DNA of 64,000 bases from Paenibacillus sp. MZ04-78.2 (lineage in GTDB: Bacteria; Bacillota; Bacilli; Paenibacillales; NBRC-103111), in the NCBI RefSeq assembly GCF_024213375.1, contig NZ_JANAVJ010000006.1, positions 123,345 to 187,344 on the forward strand, written 5' to 3'. The notes beneath the pieces were generated by a model that worked only from the letters and a program-made list of their open reading frames with translations, did no database searches and was not told the origin of the DNA. Numbering within the stretch: position 1 is the first letter of the stretch; every line of letters begins with the position of its first letter. The position numbers and the translations under genes were made by a program. Positions 50,080 through 59,129 of this stretch are shown here, piece by piece.

Positions 50080-50270
50080 GACACTCCTTCCTGCCCGCGG
50101 CATCTTATCCAAGCATTGCCGGAGCGTGTCTTGTATATTTTCCACCATTTGCGAAATTTTATGACAAACCGTTGGGTTTTTGTGCCATGATGGGGAATAG
50201 GCGGGCAGACGGAAGTAAAAGCTAGAACCGATTGGCAAGCGCCTGCTGTTTCAAAAGGAGGAATGACGAC

Positions 50271-51701
50271 GTGCTGTGGCTCGTCATCGCACTGACCTTA
50301 TTCATCATTCAGATTCTCACGATTCTGGTCGGGGAGTTTCGCCGCCCGGCCAAGGCGATGGCGTGGCTTTTTGTCTTGTTTCTCATTCCGGTCATCGGCT
50401 TTGTGATGTATTATTTTTTGGCCAAAGAATACACGCAGCGGAAAAAAGTGAAGCGCAACGGGCTGCGGCTCGTCAACGATATCCGGCATCTCGGCAAAAA
50501 GCAGCATTCGGCGGATTTTCAGCCCGAAGAGGACCGGCTGCGCGGCTGGCGGCACGAGCCCAGGCTGTTCTCGCTGCTCAATAACATTCCCGGGGCCCTC
50601 ATTACGATGCATAATGAGGTGCGAGTGCTGACCGATGCCGCCGCGGCGTATCCGGCAATGCTGGCTGCCATGGAGCAGGCGAAGGGGCATATTCATTTTG
50701 AGTTCTATACTATTCGTAACGACGGCATCGGCCGGCAGTTCCATGAGCTGCTGATCCGCAAGGCGCAGGAAGGCGTGAAGGTACGCTGCATCTTCGACGG
50801 CATCGGCAGCTACCAGCTCGATAGTCGGTTCGTGCAAGAGCTGAAGCAGGCCGGGTGCGAGGTGTACTTCTTTTTGCCGGCGGTGATTGCATTTTTCGAC
50901 AAGCGGATGAATTACCGGAATCATCGCAAAATCGTCATCATTGACGGCGTTCGCGGCTTTCTCGGGGGAATCAACATCGGAGACGAATACCTGGGGGCGA
51001 ATCCCAAGCTGGGCTACTGGCGGGATACGCATTTGGAGCTGGAAGGCGACGCGGTGTATTCGCTGCAGTATACGTTTCTGACCGACTGGATGTTTGTGAG
51101 CGGAAAGCGGCTGGCGGATTCGGAGTTTTTTCCCGAGCACGATTGCGCGGGCCGCAAGCCCGTGCAGATCATTTCAAGCGGTCCGGATGCGCATTGGGAT
51201 GCCGTTCAAGAGATGTTTTTCGCATCCATCACGGCGGCCAAACGAAGAATTTACATTACTACCCCTTACTTCATTCCCGATCCGAGTATCACTATGGGAC
51301 TGAAGACGGCGGCGATCAGCGGAGTAGACGTCCGGATCATTTTCCCGCAAAAAGCGGATTCGCGCATTGTGAACTATGCTTCCCTGTCGTATCTGGAGGA
51401 GCTGATGCAGGCCGGAGTCCGCTTCTATGCTTATCAAAAAGGGTTTATCCACGCGAAGGTCCTCCTGATCGATAATCTGCTTGCTTCGGTCGGTTCCGCA
51501 AATATGGATATGCGCAGCTTTTACAATAATTTCGAGCTGAACGCCGTCTTGTTCGACAAAGAGACGATTCACCGGCTGGAGACCGATTTTATTCTCGATT
51601 TGAAGGAAAGCCGCGAGGTCAAGCTGGGGGTATTCGAGAAGCGCTCCCGCTGGCAGAAGGGCAAGGAAGTCATTGCGCGGCTCCTGTCGCCGCTTTTCTG
51701 A
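50271..51701 (+). CDS. cls: Cardiolipin synthase
   Basis: 476 residues from the GTG at 50271 (AAAGGAGG upstream). Two membrane segments (about 1-22 and 33-53) lead to two phospholipase-D motifs: HRKIVIIDGVRGFLGG (about 219) and HAKVLLIDNLLASVGSANMD (about 400), each with the HxKx4D catalytic signature. It condenses two phosphatidylglycerol molecules into cardiolipin at the inner membrane face. It is divergent from the germination operon. Confidence 0.94.
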   Translation: MLWLVIALTLFIIQILTILVGEFRRPAKAMAWLFVLFLIPVIGFVMYYFLAKEYTQRKKVKRNGLRLVNDIRHLGKKQHSADFQPEEDRLRGWRHEPRLFSLLNNIPGALITMHNEVRVLTDAAAAYPAMLAAMEQAKGHIHFEFYTIRNDGIGRQFHELLIRKAQEGVKVRCIFDGIGSYQLDSRFVQELKQAGCEVYFFLPAVIAFFDKRMNYRNHRKIVIIDGVRGFLGGINIGDEYLGANPKLGYWRDTHLELEGDAVYSLQYTFLTDWMFVSGKRLADSEFFPEHDCAGRKPVQIISSGPDAHWDAVQEMFFASITAAKRRIYITTPYFIPDPSITMGLKTAAISGVDVRIIFPQKADSRIVNYASLSYLEELMQAGVRFYAYQKGFIHAKVLLIDNLLASVGSANMDMRSFYNNFELNAVLFDKETIHRLETDFILDLKESREVKLGVFEKRSRWQKGKEVIARLLSPLF

Positions 51702-51729
51702 ACGATATACTTCCGCTAAACCGCAACGG

Positions 51730-52635
51730 TTAATGAATAAAGGACAGCACGTGATCCAACTGCTGCGGGGGGACTTGAGCGATCAGGTCTCCTTTTTGCT
51801 GCAGGCGCTGCATGATGTTCAGGAGGTGAAAGTCCCGGGGATCGGGGCGGAGCGCCACTTCGTCCCAAGTCAGCGGAGTCGACACCGAGGCGTCCTTGCG
51901 GGCCCGCGGCGTATAGGGAGCGGACAGCGTTTTGCCGTACCAGTGCTGGAGATAATCGATGTAAATCAAGGTGCCGCGATCTTTTTTGAGCCGCTCGACG
52001 GTGAACAGCTTCGGGTATTTTTGCACCGCGAACGTAGCGACGAACTGTCCGATCCGCCGGAGCTGCTCGAACGTATAGCCGCGCTCCCGGGCAATCGGGA
52101 CGTAGATTTGCACGCCCGTGGCGCCGGACGTTTTCGGTACGGACTGGATGTTCATGCCGTCCAGAATGTCGCCGATCATATGGGCCGCCTCCATAATGCG
52201 CGGCTCGGGGTCAACGCTTGGGTCGATATCGATCACCCATTCGACGGGTAGCGTCTCGCCGATCCGGTGAAACGAGGGATGGAACTCCAGACAGGCCAAA
52301 TTCCCCAGCCACAGCAGCGTCGGCAAGGAATCCAGATGAACGTAGCGGATCGATTCCAGCATCGCCGTCTTGACGAAATCCGGTGTCGGCTCAGGGGCGT
52401 TTTTCTGGTAAAACGACTTGTCGTTCCAGCCATGGGGAAACCGGATGGTCGTCAGATAGCGATCGCGGCAATACGTCAGCAGGTAGGGGGACAGCTCGGC
52501 GAGCTTTTGCAAATAGATCGCTTTCGTAATCTTTTTCTCCGGCCACAGCGGCTTATCCGGATTCGTCACCGTCAGCTCCCGGCCTTCGACGATCAGCGTG
52601 CCTTTCGTTTTCGGATAGTTGGCGGGTGCGGACAT
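51730..52635 (-). CDS. ligD: NHEJ polymerase/primase domain of LigD
   Basis: 301 residues from the ATG at 52635 (CAGGAGGAA upstream). The polymerase (archaeo-eukaryotic primase-like) domain of LigD alone: TNPDKPLWPEKKITKAIYLQ, VEWVIDIDPSVD (metal-binding Asp pair), KTSGATGVQIYVPI (about 164), and KDRGTLIYIDYLQHW. It fills gaps and adds nucleotides at broken ends with Ku. No ligase domain is fused; the ligase is 2.3 kb away on the same strand. It is the only gene in its unit. Confidence 0.93.
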   Translation of the reverse strand: MSAPANYPKTKGTLIVEGRELTVTNPDKPLWPEKKITKAIYLQKLAELSPYLLTYCRDRYLTTIRFPHGWNDKSFYQKNAPEPTPDFVKTAMLESIRYVHLDSLPTLLWLGNLACLEFHPSFHRIGETLPVEWVIDIDPSVDPEPRIMEAAHMIGDILDGMNIQSVPKTSGATGVQIYVPIARERGYTFEQLRRIGQFVATFAVQKYPKLFTVERLKKDRGTLIYIDYLQHWYGKTLSAPYTPRARKDASVSTPLTWDEVALRPDPRDFHLLNIMQRLQQKGDLIAQVPPQQLDHVLSFIH

Positions 52636-52799
52636 CGGCAATTCCTCCTGTTCCTGAAAGAAGTATATTCGTTAGTATATACTCGCACTCCCCTTTTCAT
52701 AAGGCTACCGGGCAAGGACAAGCTGAAAGTTCGCTGAATGCGCCGGAGCGGTCCGTCCACGGGCCGGGATTGGTGTACAATAAAAAGAGAGGTGACACC

Positions 52800-53483
52800 A
52801 TGCAGCCAATCAAAGGCGTAAAAATATTAATCGTCGACGACGAACCGAATATCGTCCAGTTTTTGGAGCTGGGCTTGCAAAACGAAGGCTTTGAGGTTTT
52901 TACCGCGCCGGACGGATTTACGGCCGTCACGTTAGCCAAGCAAGCCCGGCCGCACATCGTCATTCTGGACGTCATGATGCCCGGCATGGACGGGTTTGAA
53001 GTGTGCCGGATGCTGAAGAAAACCGAGCATGTCGCTATTATCATGCTGACGGCCAAGGAAGAAGTGGAAGACCGGGTCAAGGGGCTGACGCTGGGGGCCG
53101 ACGACTATATGGTCAAGCCGTTCAGCTTCGAGGAGCTGCTGGCCCGGATTTATGCGCGGCTGCGCAACCAGTTTCCCCATCTGTTCGCGGAGGTAGCGTA
53201 CGGGCCGTTTCGCATCGACGACCGCCGCAAAGAAATCCGCTACGAAGACAGGGTGCTGGAGCTTTCGCCGACGGAATACGAGCTGCTGTCTTTTCTGGTC
53301 GTCAATCACGGTCTGGTCCTGAGCAAAACGGTCATTTTGGACAAGGTCTGGGGATACGATTTCCGCGGGGAGGACAATATCGTCGAAGTGTACATCCGTT
53401 CGCTCCGCGATAAATTGAACGACAAGGAGCACCGGATCATTCGGACCCTGCGGGGGTCGGGCTACCGGGTAGATTTCGGATGA
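52800..53483 (+). CDS. OmpR-family response regulator
   Basis: 227 residues, ATG with AGAGGTGAC upstream. The receiver domain starts KILIVDDEPNIVQFLEL, with the phosphorylated Asp in ILDVMMPGMDGF (about 55) and a Lys in MVKPFSFEEL. The C-terminal winged HTH has LELSPTEYELLSFLVVNHG and the recognition helix in DFRGEDNIVEVYIRSLRDKL. Paired with the kinase downstream by an ATGA overlap. It does not control a gene obvious from position. It is divergent from the LigD polymerase gene. Confidence 0.95.
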   Translation: MQPIKGVKILIVDDEPNIVQFLELGLQNEGFEVFTAPDGFTAVTLAKQARPHIVILDVMMPGMDGFEVCRMLKKTEHVAIIMLTAKEEVEDRVKGLTLGADDYMVKPFSFEELLARIYARLRNQFPHLFAEVAYGPFRIDDRRKEIRYEDRVLELSPTEYELLSFLVVNHGLVLSKTVILDKVWGYDFRGEDNIVEVYIRSLRDKLNDKEHRIIRTLRGSGYRVDFG

Positions 53484-54940
53484 TGCGGGGATGGCACCGG
53501 ATTCGCCGTGTTTTCGCACCCCGCTCGCTTCGTCTTCAGCTTCTGTCACGTTCCCTGTTTATTTTGGCGGGCCTGCTGCTGTTGATCGGCGTGCTGCAAT
53601 ATGTGTTCATGGAGCAATTTTTAATTAAAAACAAGGTTGCCAGCATCCAAAGCCAATTTTTTTCCGTTTCGCTGGACATATGGGTCAACACGAATTTTGA
53701 CAATGGCCGGGCAAAAGGTCCTTTTCTGCCCGAAGCTTCGCTGGCGTTCGTCGGCCCGGGCGACAGCTTCCGGATCATTTCAACAAATCCCCGTACCGGT
53801 TCCGTGCCGCGGCTTACCACCGAAGACTACAGGGAAGCTTTGGGACGGGAGCAAAGGCCGCCGCATTATCGGATCGTCAAGGACGACAAGGGGATGGAGC
53901 AGTTGGTCGTTCTCCAGCGGATCGCTCCGCGCGGGCGTCTTGCACAGATCAGCACGAGCATGGAGCCGATTCGGAATGTGCTGGTCAGCCAGCTTTGGAC
54001 CTTTCTGGGGTTGGCCGCCGTGGCTCTGGGAATGGGGGTTGCGGCATTTCTTCCCGTTCTGCGCAGAACCCTCGTGCCGCTTTCCAACATGATCGAAACC
54101 GTCGAGCAGATCGATGCGGGGAAGCTGGACGAGCGACTGCCGGCGCATCAAGGCCAGCTGGAGATCGACCGGCTCTCCCGGTCGTTCAACCGGATGCTGG
54201 AGCGGCTGGAAGACTCGTTCGAAACGGAGAAAGAGGCGAAGGAGCAGATGCGGCGCTTTATCGCCGACGCTTCCCATGAGCTGCGCACGCCGCTGACGTC
54301 GATCCACGGATTTCTGGAGGTGCTGCTGCGCGGAGCCGCTCAAAAGCCGGACCAGCTGGACAAAGCGCTCCGAAGCATGTACGGCGAGTCGGAACGGTTG
54401 AACAAGCTCGTCCGGGACCTGCTGCTTTTGGCCCGCTTGGATCGTCATCCAACCGCGGATTTGAAGAACGAGTCGCTGAGCGGTATCGTCGATGAAATGG
54501 AGCCGCAGCTCCGGCTGCTGGCAGGCAGAAGGAACGTGCAGTTCTCCGTTCAGCCTGACGTGTCCGCCTGCATCGACAAGGACAAAATCAAGCAAGTGCT
54601 GCTCAACTTGTTCCACAACGCCGTGCAGCATACCGATCCTGACGGCGGAACCATCCGCGTTTCACTGGAACAAACGGAGGAGGAGGCCCTGCTGACGGTT
54701 CAGGATAATGGAAGCGGCATCCCGGAGGAGCATGTATCGCGCTTGTTTGAACGATTTTACCGGATCGACTCATCGCGCGCCCGCATTCACGGAGGGGCCG
54801 GACTGGGACTGTCGATTACGAAATCGATCGTTGAGCTTCACGGCGGCACGATTGGAGTGAATAGCCGGGTCGGCGAAGGCTCCAGCTTTGTCATTCGCGT
54901 TCCGATGAATGGAACCGGTGGCCAGCGAGCGGACGAGTAA
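53480..54940 (+). CDS. Sensor histidine kinase (OmpR-type partner)
   Basis: 486 residues, ATG overlapping the regulator's stop. Membrane segments at about 20-45 and 168-192 enclose an outside sensor domain. HAMP follows, then HisKA with ADASHELRTPLTSIHGF (His about 266), and an ATPase domain with LNLFHNAVQH, DNGSGIPEEHV, LFERFYRIDSS and GGAGLGLSITKSIVEL. A terminator ends the operon. The signal is unknown. Confidence 0.94.
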   Translation: MMRGWHRIRRVFAPRSLRLQLLSRSLFILAGLLLLIGVLQYVFMEQFLIKNKVASIQSQFFSVSLDIWVNTNFDNGRAKGPFLPEASLAFVGPGDSFRIISTNPRTGSVPRLTTEDYREALGREQRPPHYRIVKDDKGMEQLVVLQRIAPRGRLAQISTSMEPIRNVLVSQLWTFLGLAAVALGMGVAAFLPVLRRTLVPLSNMIETVEQIDAGKLDERLPAHQGQLEIDRLSRSFNRMLERLEDSFETEKEAKEQMRRFIADASHELRTPLTSIHGFLEVLLRGAAQKPDQLDKALRSMYGESERLNKLVRDLLLLARLDRHPTADLKNESLSGIVDEMEPQLRLLAGRRNVQFSVQPDVSACIDKDKIKQVLLNLFHNAVQHTDPDGGTIRVSLEQTEEEALLTVQDNGSGIPEEHVSRLFERFYRIDSSRARIHGGAGLGLSITKSIVELHGGTIGVNSRVGEGSSFVIRVPMNGTGGQRADE

Positions 54941-54956
54941 ATCGTCCGCTTGCATT
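54924..54956 (+). terminator. Terminator after kinase gene
   Basis: GCGAGCGGACGA and TCGTCCGCTTGC pair around GTAAA, then TTTT. It includes the kinase stop codon and faces the convergent ligase gene. Confidence 0.8.
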
Positions 54957-55898
54957 TTATGATTTAGGGAATTTACACTCGCTGGGAGCCGTCTCGACAA
55001 ACGCCTGAATACTGGGGTGTCTCATCGTATGCCCCGGGGTCCACTCCATAAACTGCACCTTAACTACAATTCGCGGATCGATCCAGACCGCGTCTTTGCT
55101 CCGTTCGGGCTCGTTCGCGAACGGCTTCGCTTTCGTCCTCATGGACGATACGCGTGCCGTCAGCTCCCGCCACTCCTTCTGTGTCACCTTCCCGGTGCCT
55201 GCGTGCCCGATGTAGTAGAGGTTGCCTTGCCCATCGTACAACCCAAGCAGCAGCGAATTGACGATATTGTCCCGGTACGTGACACCTCCTACAACGGCCA
55301 GCAGATCGTAAAATATTTTTCGCTTCTGCCACCGTTTATCCTTGCCGCCGATCGTATACGTGCTGTTCATATTTTTGCATACGACACCCTCCATCTGATG
55401 CTTAATCATCACTTGCAGCAGCTCGTCGGGATCGGCGAAGTTTTGCACCGTTTGCACATCCGGCTGCGGGATGACAATCTCCTGCAGAATACGCTGCCGC
55501 TCCGCAAGAGGCTTATCCGTGACCCATTGCCCGCCGCAAAACAAAACGTCAAAGATCATGTACGTGACCGGGGTCTGCATGACGGCGAGCTCAATGTTTT
55601 GCTGCTTTCTTAGACTGTCCCGCTTCATAATCTCGTGAAACGACGGCTTCTGATGGTCGAAGGCGATGAATTCGCCGTCAAATATGAACGAAGAGGCGGA
55701 GCAGTAGCGCGAAGGAGACAGAAATTCGGGATACTGCAAGGACCGATTATTCAATCTTCGATTGACGAGCCGGACCTTGGAGCCGTCGCAGTAGGACAGC
55801 ATGCGCACGCCGTCCCATTTGATCTGCGCGATCCATTCGCCGCCTTGTGGAAATGAGTCGGTGCTGATCGGTTCGAAGGGAACGACCGGGTTCAACAT
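54957..55898 (-). CDS. ATP-dependent DNA ligase (LigD ligase domain)
   Basis: 313 residues. The nucleotidyl-transfer motif is AQIKWDGVRML (adenylated Lys about 27). Motif III is FIFDGEFIAF (about 72), motif IV is EGVVCKN (about 169) and motif V is KRWQKRKIFYDLLAV. The C-terminal OB region has GLYDGQGNLYYIGHAGTG and WTPGHTMRHPSIQAF. It joins DNA ends in non-homologous end joining. The fused polymerase of Bacillus LigD is absent and encoded separately at 51730-52635. Start and site: ATG with GAGAGCCCCC upstream, weak. Confidence 0.92.
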   Translation of the reverse strand: MLNPVVPFEPISTDSFPQGGEWIAQIKWDGVRMLSYCDGSKVRLVNRRLNNRSLQYPEFLSPSRYCSASSFIFDGEFIAFDHQKPSFHEIMKRDSLRKQQNIELAVMQTPVTYMIFDVLFCGGQWVTDKPLAERQRILQEIVIPQPDVQTVQNFADPDELLQVMIKHQMEGVVCKNMNSTYTIGGKDKRWQKRKIFYDLLAVVGGVTYRDNIVNSLLLGLYDGQGNLYYIGHAGTGKVTQKEWRELTARVSSMRTKAKPFANEPERSKDAVWIDPRIVVKVQFMEWTPGHTMRHPSIQAFVETAPSECKFPKS

Positions 55899-55950
55899 GA
55901 GAGAGCCCCCCTGGAATTCGTGTTTATTAACAGTTATTCCCTCTTACCGC

Positions 55951-55980
55951 TTGACATAACAGGCGGCAGCTCGGTATAGT
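55951..55980 (+). promoter_or_regulatory. SigA-type promoter of ABC-F operon leader
   Basis: TTGACA (55951-55956), an 18-base spacer and TATAGT (55975-55980). It starts the leader of the ABC-F gene. Confidence 0.75.
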
Positions 55981-56026
55981 TGAAGGCGCAACATAACTAA
56001 CTTTGGGATAACGAGGTGGAAAGGAA

Positions 56027-56068
56027 ATGTTTTTCTTATCAACTGTTCTGAAACGGAATTTGGCTTAA
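56027..56068 (+). CDS. Leader peptide (13 residues) of ABC-F attenuator
   Basis: ATG preceded by GGTGGAAAGGAA, reading MFFLSTVLKRNLA and TAA. Small leader frames with a strong ribosome site upstream of antibiotic-related ABC-F genes are known to sense ribosome stalling. Its last part lies inside the 5' arm of a long hairpin (56042-56116). Confidence 0.65.
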   Translation: MFFLSTVLKRNLA

Positions 56069-56196
56069 ACGGGAGAAGTCTGCCCATTTTTCACCCTAAG
56101 CCAACCGAAGAACAGTAGATAAAGAACTCGATTCCTTTCGTTCAAATGATACAATTTGCAACGGGTCAGGGCGTGTTCGCCTTGCCCGTTTTTTGT
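56042..56196 (+). promoter_or_regulatory. Attenuator hairpin and terminator in ABC-F leader
   Basis: A long hairpin pairs ACTGTTCT, CGG and TTGGCTTA (56042-56067) with TAAGCCAA, CCG and AGAACAGT (56097-56116). The 5' arm is part of the leader ORF. A terminator follows at 56161-56196: ACGGG and AGGGCG pair with CGCC and CCCGT, then TTTTTT. ACGGG also occurs at 56069-56073, in the hairpin loop, and could pair with the terminator's CCCGT, so a competing fold is possible. This fits attenuation relieved by ribosome stalling. Confidence 0.6.
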
Positions 56197-56285
56197 TTTC
56201 ATACAGCCTAGACTAATTGAATAGAGCTTTGTCCGGCTGTTTCTCCGGTTGGCTTCGAACCTGAAGCGAAAAGGAGAGAGCTTTC

Positions 56286-57821
56286 ATGAGTATGTTAAAC
56301 GTTGAACAACTTACCCATACGTATGGGGATAAAAAAATATTCCAAAATATCCAATTCCGGCTGCTGCGGGGAGAGCATGCGGGACTCGTCGGCAGCAACG
56401 GGGCCGGCAAGTCAACCTTGCTGCGCGTCTTGGCCGGACAGCTGCTTCCCGATTCAGGCAAGATCGAATGGCTTCCGCAAGCGCGGCTCGGTTATTTGGA
56501 GCAGCATGCCGCTCTGCAGGCGGGAATGACGATTATGGACTATTTGCGGGGTGCTTTCGCACATCTGTATGAGCTGGAACGAACCCTGCATCGGGTCGCG
56601 AAGCAAATGGCCGCGGCGGACGCCGACCTCGAACCGCTGTTAATCCGGTACGGCGAGCTGCAAAGCCGGCTGGAGCATGCCGATTTTTACGGGATCGATT
56701 CCAGGATTGAAGAGGTAGCTGCCGGATTAGGCATTCTTGAGCTCGGCAAAGACCGGGAGGTCGATAAGCTGAGCGGGGGGCAGCGCACGAAGCTGCTGCT
56801 GGGCAAGCTTCTGCTGGAGGTGCCGCACGTATTATTGCTCGACGAGCCGACCAACTATTTGGACGACGTGCATATCGAATGGCTGACCAGCTATTTAAAA
56901 CGTTACGAGCAGGCGTATCTTCTCGTCTCGCATGACGAAGCCTTTCTGAATGAAATTACAACGACGATCTTTCATTTGGAGCATCAGACCATCAAGCGTT
57001 ACGCTGGGAACTATGCCGCATTCGTCAAACATTACGAATTAAGCCGGTTGCAGTGGCAGGGTGCCTACGAGCGCCAACAGAAGGAAATCGACCGGCTGGA
57101 GAGCTATATCCAAAAAAACCGGATTCGGAAAGCCAAGCAAGCGAAAAGCCGGGAAAAAGCACTGGACAGAATGGAGCGGATCGAGAAACCGACGTCGGGG
57201 CCGCGGCCTCGCTACAGCTTTCACGTTCATGTGGAACCTGTGACCCGGATCATGGAAGCGAAGCAGCTGCAATTCGGCTATGCGGAGCCGCTATCCGTTC
57301 CTGTAAACCTGCAAATGAAACGCGGGGAAAAAGTGGCGGTTGTCGGGTATAACGGCATCGGGAAATCGACCATGCTCAAAACAATGCTGGGCCTGCTGCC
57401 GCCGTTACGCGGCACGGTACAGCTTGGCGAACGTGTCACACCGGCTTATTTCGCCCAGGAACAATTGCCTTCGGACGAAACGGCGCTGGAGCGGCTTTGG
57501 TCGCTGCGGCCGGATAAGACGCAGAAGGAAATCCGGCAGACGCTTGGCATGGCTGGCCTGACCGAAAAGCATATTCGGCTGCCTCTTAGCTCGCTTAGCG
57601 GCGGGGAGCAAGCGAAGGTCCGCCTGTGCGAGCTTATGCTGACGGACAGCAATCTTCTCGTGCTGGACGAACCTACGAACCATTTGGACGTCAGGGCGAA
57701 GGAAGCGTTCAAGGAAGCGCTGAAGGAGTACAAAGGGACCATTCTGCTCGTTTCCCACGAGCCGGAGTTTTACGAAGATTGGATTACTCAGGTTTGGCGT
57801 TTGCAGGACTGGAGCAAGTAA
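56286..57821 (+). CDS. ABC-F family ATPase
   Basis: 511 residues, ATG with AAAGGAG upstream. Two ABC domains in one soluble chain and no membrane domain. Walker A boxes are GSNGAGKST (about 37) and GYNGIGKST (about 354). Signatures are LSGGQRTKL and LSGGEQAKV, and Walker B boxes are LLLDEPTNYLD and LVLDEPTNHLD. The linker (about 245-320) carries a charged helix (RQQKEIDRLESYIQKNRIRKAKQ). ABC-F proteins act on the ribosome, either clearing antibiotics or aiding translation. The attenuator upstream favours the antibiotic-response role, but the sequence alone does not decide this. Confidence 0.92.
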   Translation: MSMLNVEQLTHTYGDKKIFQNIQFRLLRGEHAGLVGSNGAGKSTLLRVLAGQLLPDSGKIEWLPQARLGYLEQHAALQAGMTIMDYLRGAFAHLYELERTLHRVAKQMAAADADLEPLLIRYGELQSRLEHADFYGIDSRIEEVAAGLGILELGKDREVDKLSGGQRTKLLLGKLLLEVPHVLLLDEPTNYLDDVHIEWLTSYLKRYEQAYLLVSHDEAFLNEITTTIFHLEHQTIKRYAGNYAAFVKHYELSRLQWQGAYERQQKEIDRLESYIQKNRIRKAKQAKSREKALDRMERIEKPTSGPRPRYSFHVHVEPVTRIMEAKQLQFGYAEPLSVPVNLQMKRGEKVAVVGYNGIGKSTMLKTMLGLLPPLRGTVQLGERVTPAYFAQEQLPSDETALERLWSLRPDKTQKEIRQTLGMAGLTEKHIRLPLSSLSGGEQAKVRLCELMLTDSNLLVLDEPTNHLDVRAKEAFKEALKEYKGTILLVSHEPEFYEDWITQVWRLQDWSK

Positions 57822-57848
57822 GCACGGAGAGGAATCTCTCCCGGCACA

Positions 57849-57883
57849 AAGAAACGATCGGCGCTTAGCCGATCGTTTCTTTC
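57849..57883. terminator. Bidirectional terminator between ABC-F and ku
   Basis: AAAGAAACGATCGGC and GCCGATCGTTTCTTTC pair around GCTTA. It overlaps the ku stop. Confidence 0.88.
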
Positions 57884-58725
57884 GTTTTTGCTTTGCCTTT
57901 TCTTGGTTTCGCGGCTTTGGCTTTCTCGGCCGTCCCCGGCGTCGGTTCGGTTACTACCGGTTTCACCGCTTCGAGGCTGGCCTGCAGCGCGGCCATCAGA
58001 TCGATGACGTTCGCTTTATGCGGCTCCGGCGCGACGCGGACCTGCTGGCCGGAAACCTTCGCCTCGATCGCTTGAAGCACGGACGCACGGTAATCGTCCT
58101 TATATTTTTCCGGCTCGAACTTCGTCGCCAGCTGACCGATCAGCAACTTCGCCATTTCGAGCTCCTTCTCGTTGACGTTGCTCTGCTCCGGGAGGTTCGG
58201 CACATGGTCCACCGAGCGGATTTCATCCGGATAAAAAATCGTCTCCATCGCAATGCACCGGTCGATAATACGGATGGCGGCCAAGCTGCTTTTGGACCGG
58301 ATGGACACTTTGGCAATGCCGATTTTGCCCGTTTGCCGCATCGCTTCGAGCAGCAGATTATAGGCCCCGGCGCCGGTTTCGTTCGGAGCGAGGTAATACG
58401 TTTTTTGAAAATAAACCGGGTCGATGTCCGACAGGTCGACGAAATCGAGAATCTTGATTTCTTTGGTGATCTCCCCGGTCATATTCTCCAGCTCGTCCTT
58501 CTCGAACAGCACGAACGAGCCCGGCTCGTATTCGTAGCCTCGGACGATTTCACCCCATTCCACTTCGCGCTCGCAGTGCTGGCATTTGCGGACAAAATTC
58601 AGCGGCGTATTGCAATCCTTGTGAATCATGCGCATCGAGATGTCTTTGTCTTCCGTCGCCGAGAACATTTTGACAGGCACGTGCACCAAGCCGAAGCTGA
58701 TGGCGCCTTTCCAAACCGTATGCAT
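57865..58725 (-). CDS. ku: Ku protein (NHEJ DNA-end binding)
   Basis: 286 residues from the ATG at 58725 (GGGAGG upstream). Prokaryotic Ku core: VWKGAISFGLVHVPVKMFSA at the start, VEWGEIVRGYEYEPG, PVYFQKTYYLAPN, AIRIIDRCIAMETIFYPDEI and a Lys-rich C-terminal tail (from about 255, with AEKAKAAKPRKGKAK) that binds DNA. It holds broken ends and recruits LigD. It is on the same strand as the two LigD genes, with the ABC-F and two-component genes between. Confidence 0.95.
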   Translation of the reverse strand: MHTVWKGAISFGLVHVPVKMFSATEDKDISMRMIHKDCNTPLNFVRKCQHCEREVEWGEIVRGYEYEPGSFVLFEKDELENMTGEITKEIKILDFVDLSDIDPVYFQKTYYLAPNETGAGAYNLLLEAMRQTGKIGIAKVSIRSKSSLAAIRIIDRCIAMETIFYPDEIRSVDHVPNLPEQSNVNEKELEMAKLLIGQLATKFEPEKYKDDYRASVLQAIEAKVSGQQVRVAPEPHKANVIDLMAALQASLEAVKPVVTEPTPGTAEKAKAAKPRKGKAKTKETIG

Positions 58726-58919
58726 GGCTGAACCTCCCGAGGGGCCTGAGCTGGCCGTCTGCTTTCTATACAGTATACGCAAAATGGAAGCGTCCCATTA
58801 CACCACGAGCGAATGTCGGCGCAAGAAATTGGGACATGCTACAGAAGAAGGCTGCATGGATCGCCAAATAGCATCGTCATGCCGGCCAGAAACATTCGAT
58901 CAGAGGAGGAAAAGAAAGC

Positions 58920-59129
58920 ATGAGCGAAGCAAACACGTCCGGGGGCAAGTTTACGGATGATGCGGCCCATGAAGGGCGGGACTCCAATTTTATGGACATC
59001 GACCGGATGATCAACGAAGGTCTTGGTGGCGGGCAGGTGACGATCCATAACGGACTGATCGAGGAATCGACGACCGATACGATGGATCATCCCGAATCGG
59101 TTATCAGTGGGGAGGACAACGGACCATGA
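58920..59129 (+). CDS. Small spore-type protein, DUF4025/YozQ-like
   Basis: 69 residues, ATG with GAGGAGG upstream. A polar, Gly/Asp-rich protein: KFTDDAAHEGRDSNFMDIDRM, NEGLGGGQVTIHNGLIEEST and DTMDHPESVISGED. The central pattern resembles DUF4025 (YozQ) proteins of spore formers. Its stop overlaps the next start (ATGA), so it is coupled to an SspH-like protein, which supports a spore role. Confidence 0.6.
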   Translation: MSEANTSGGKFTDDAAHEGRDSNFMDIDRMINEGLGGGQVTIHNGLIEESTTDTMDHPESVISGEDNGP

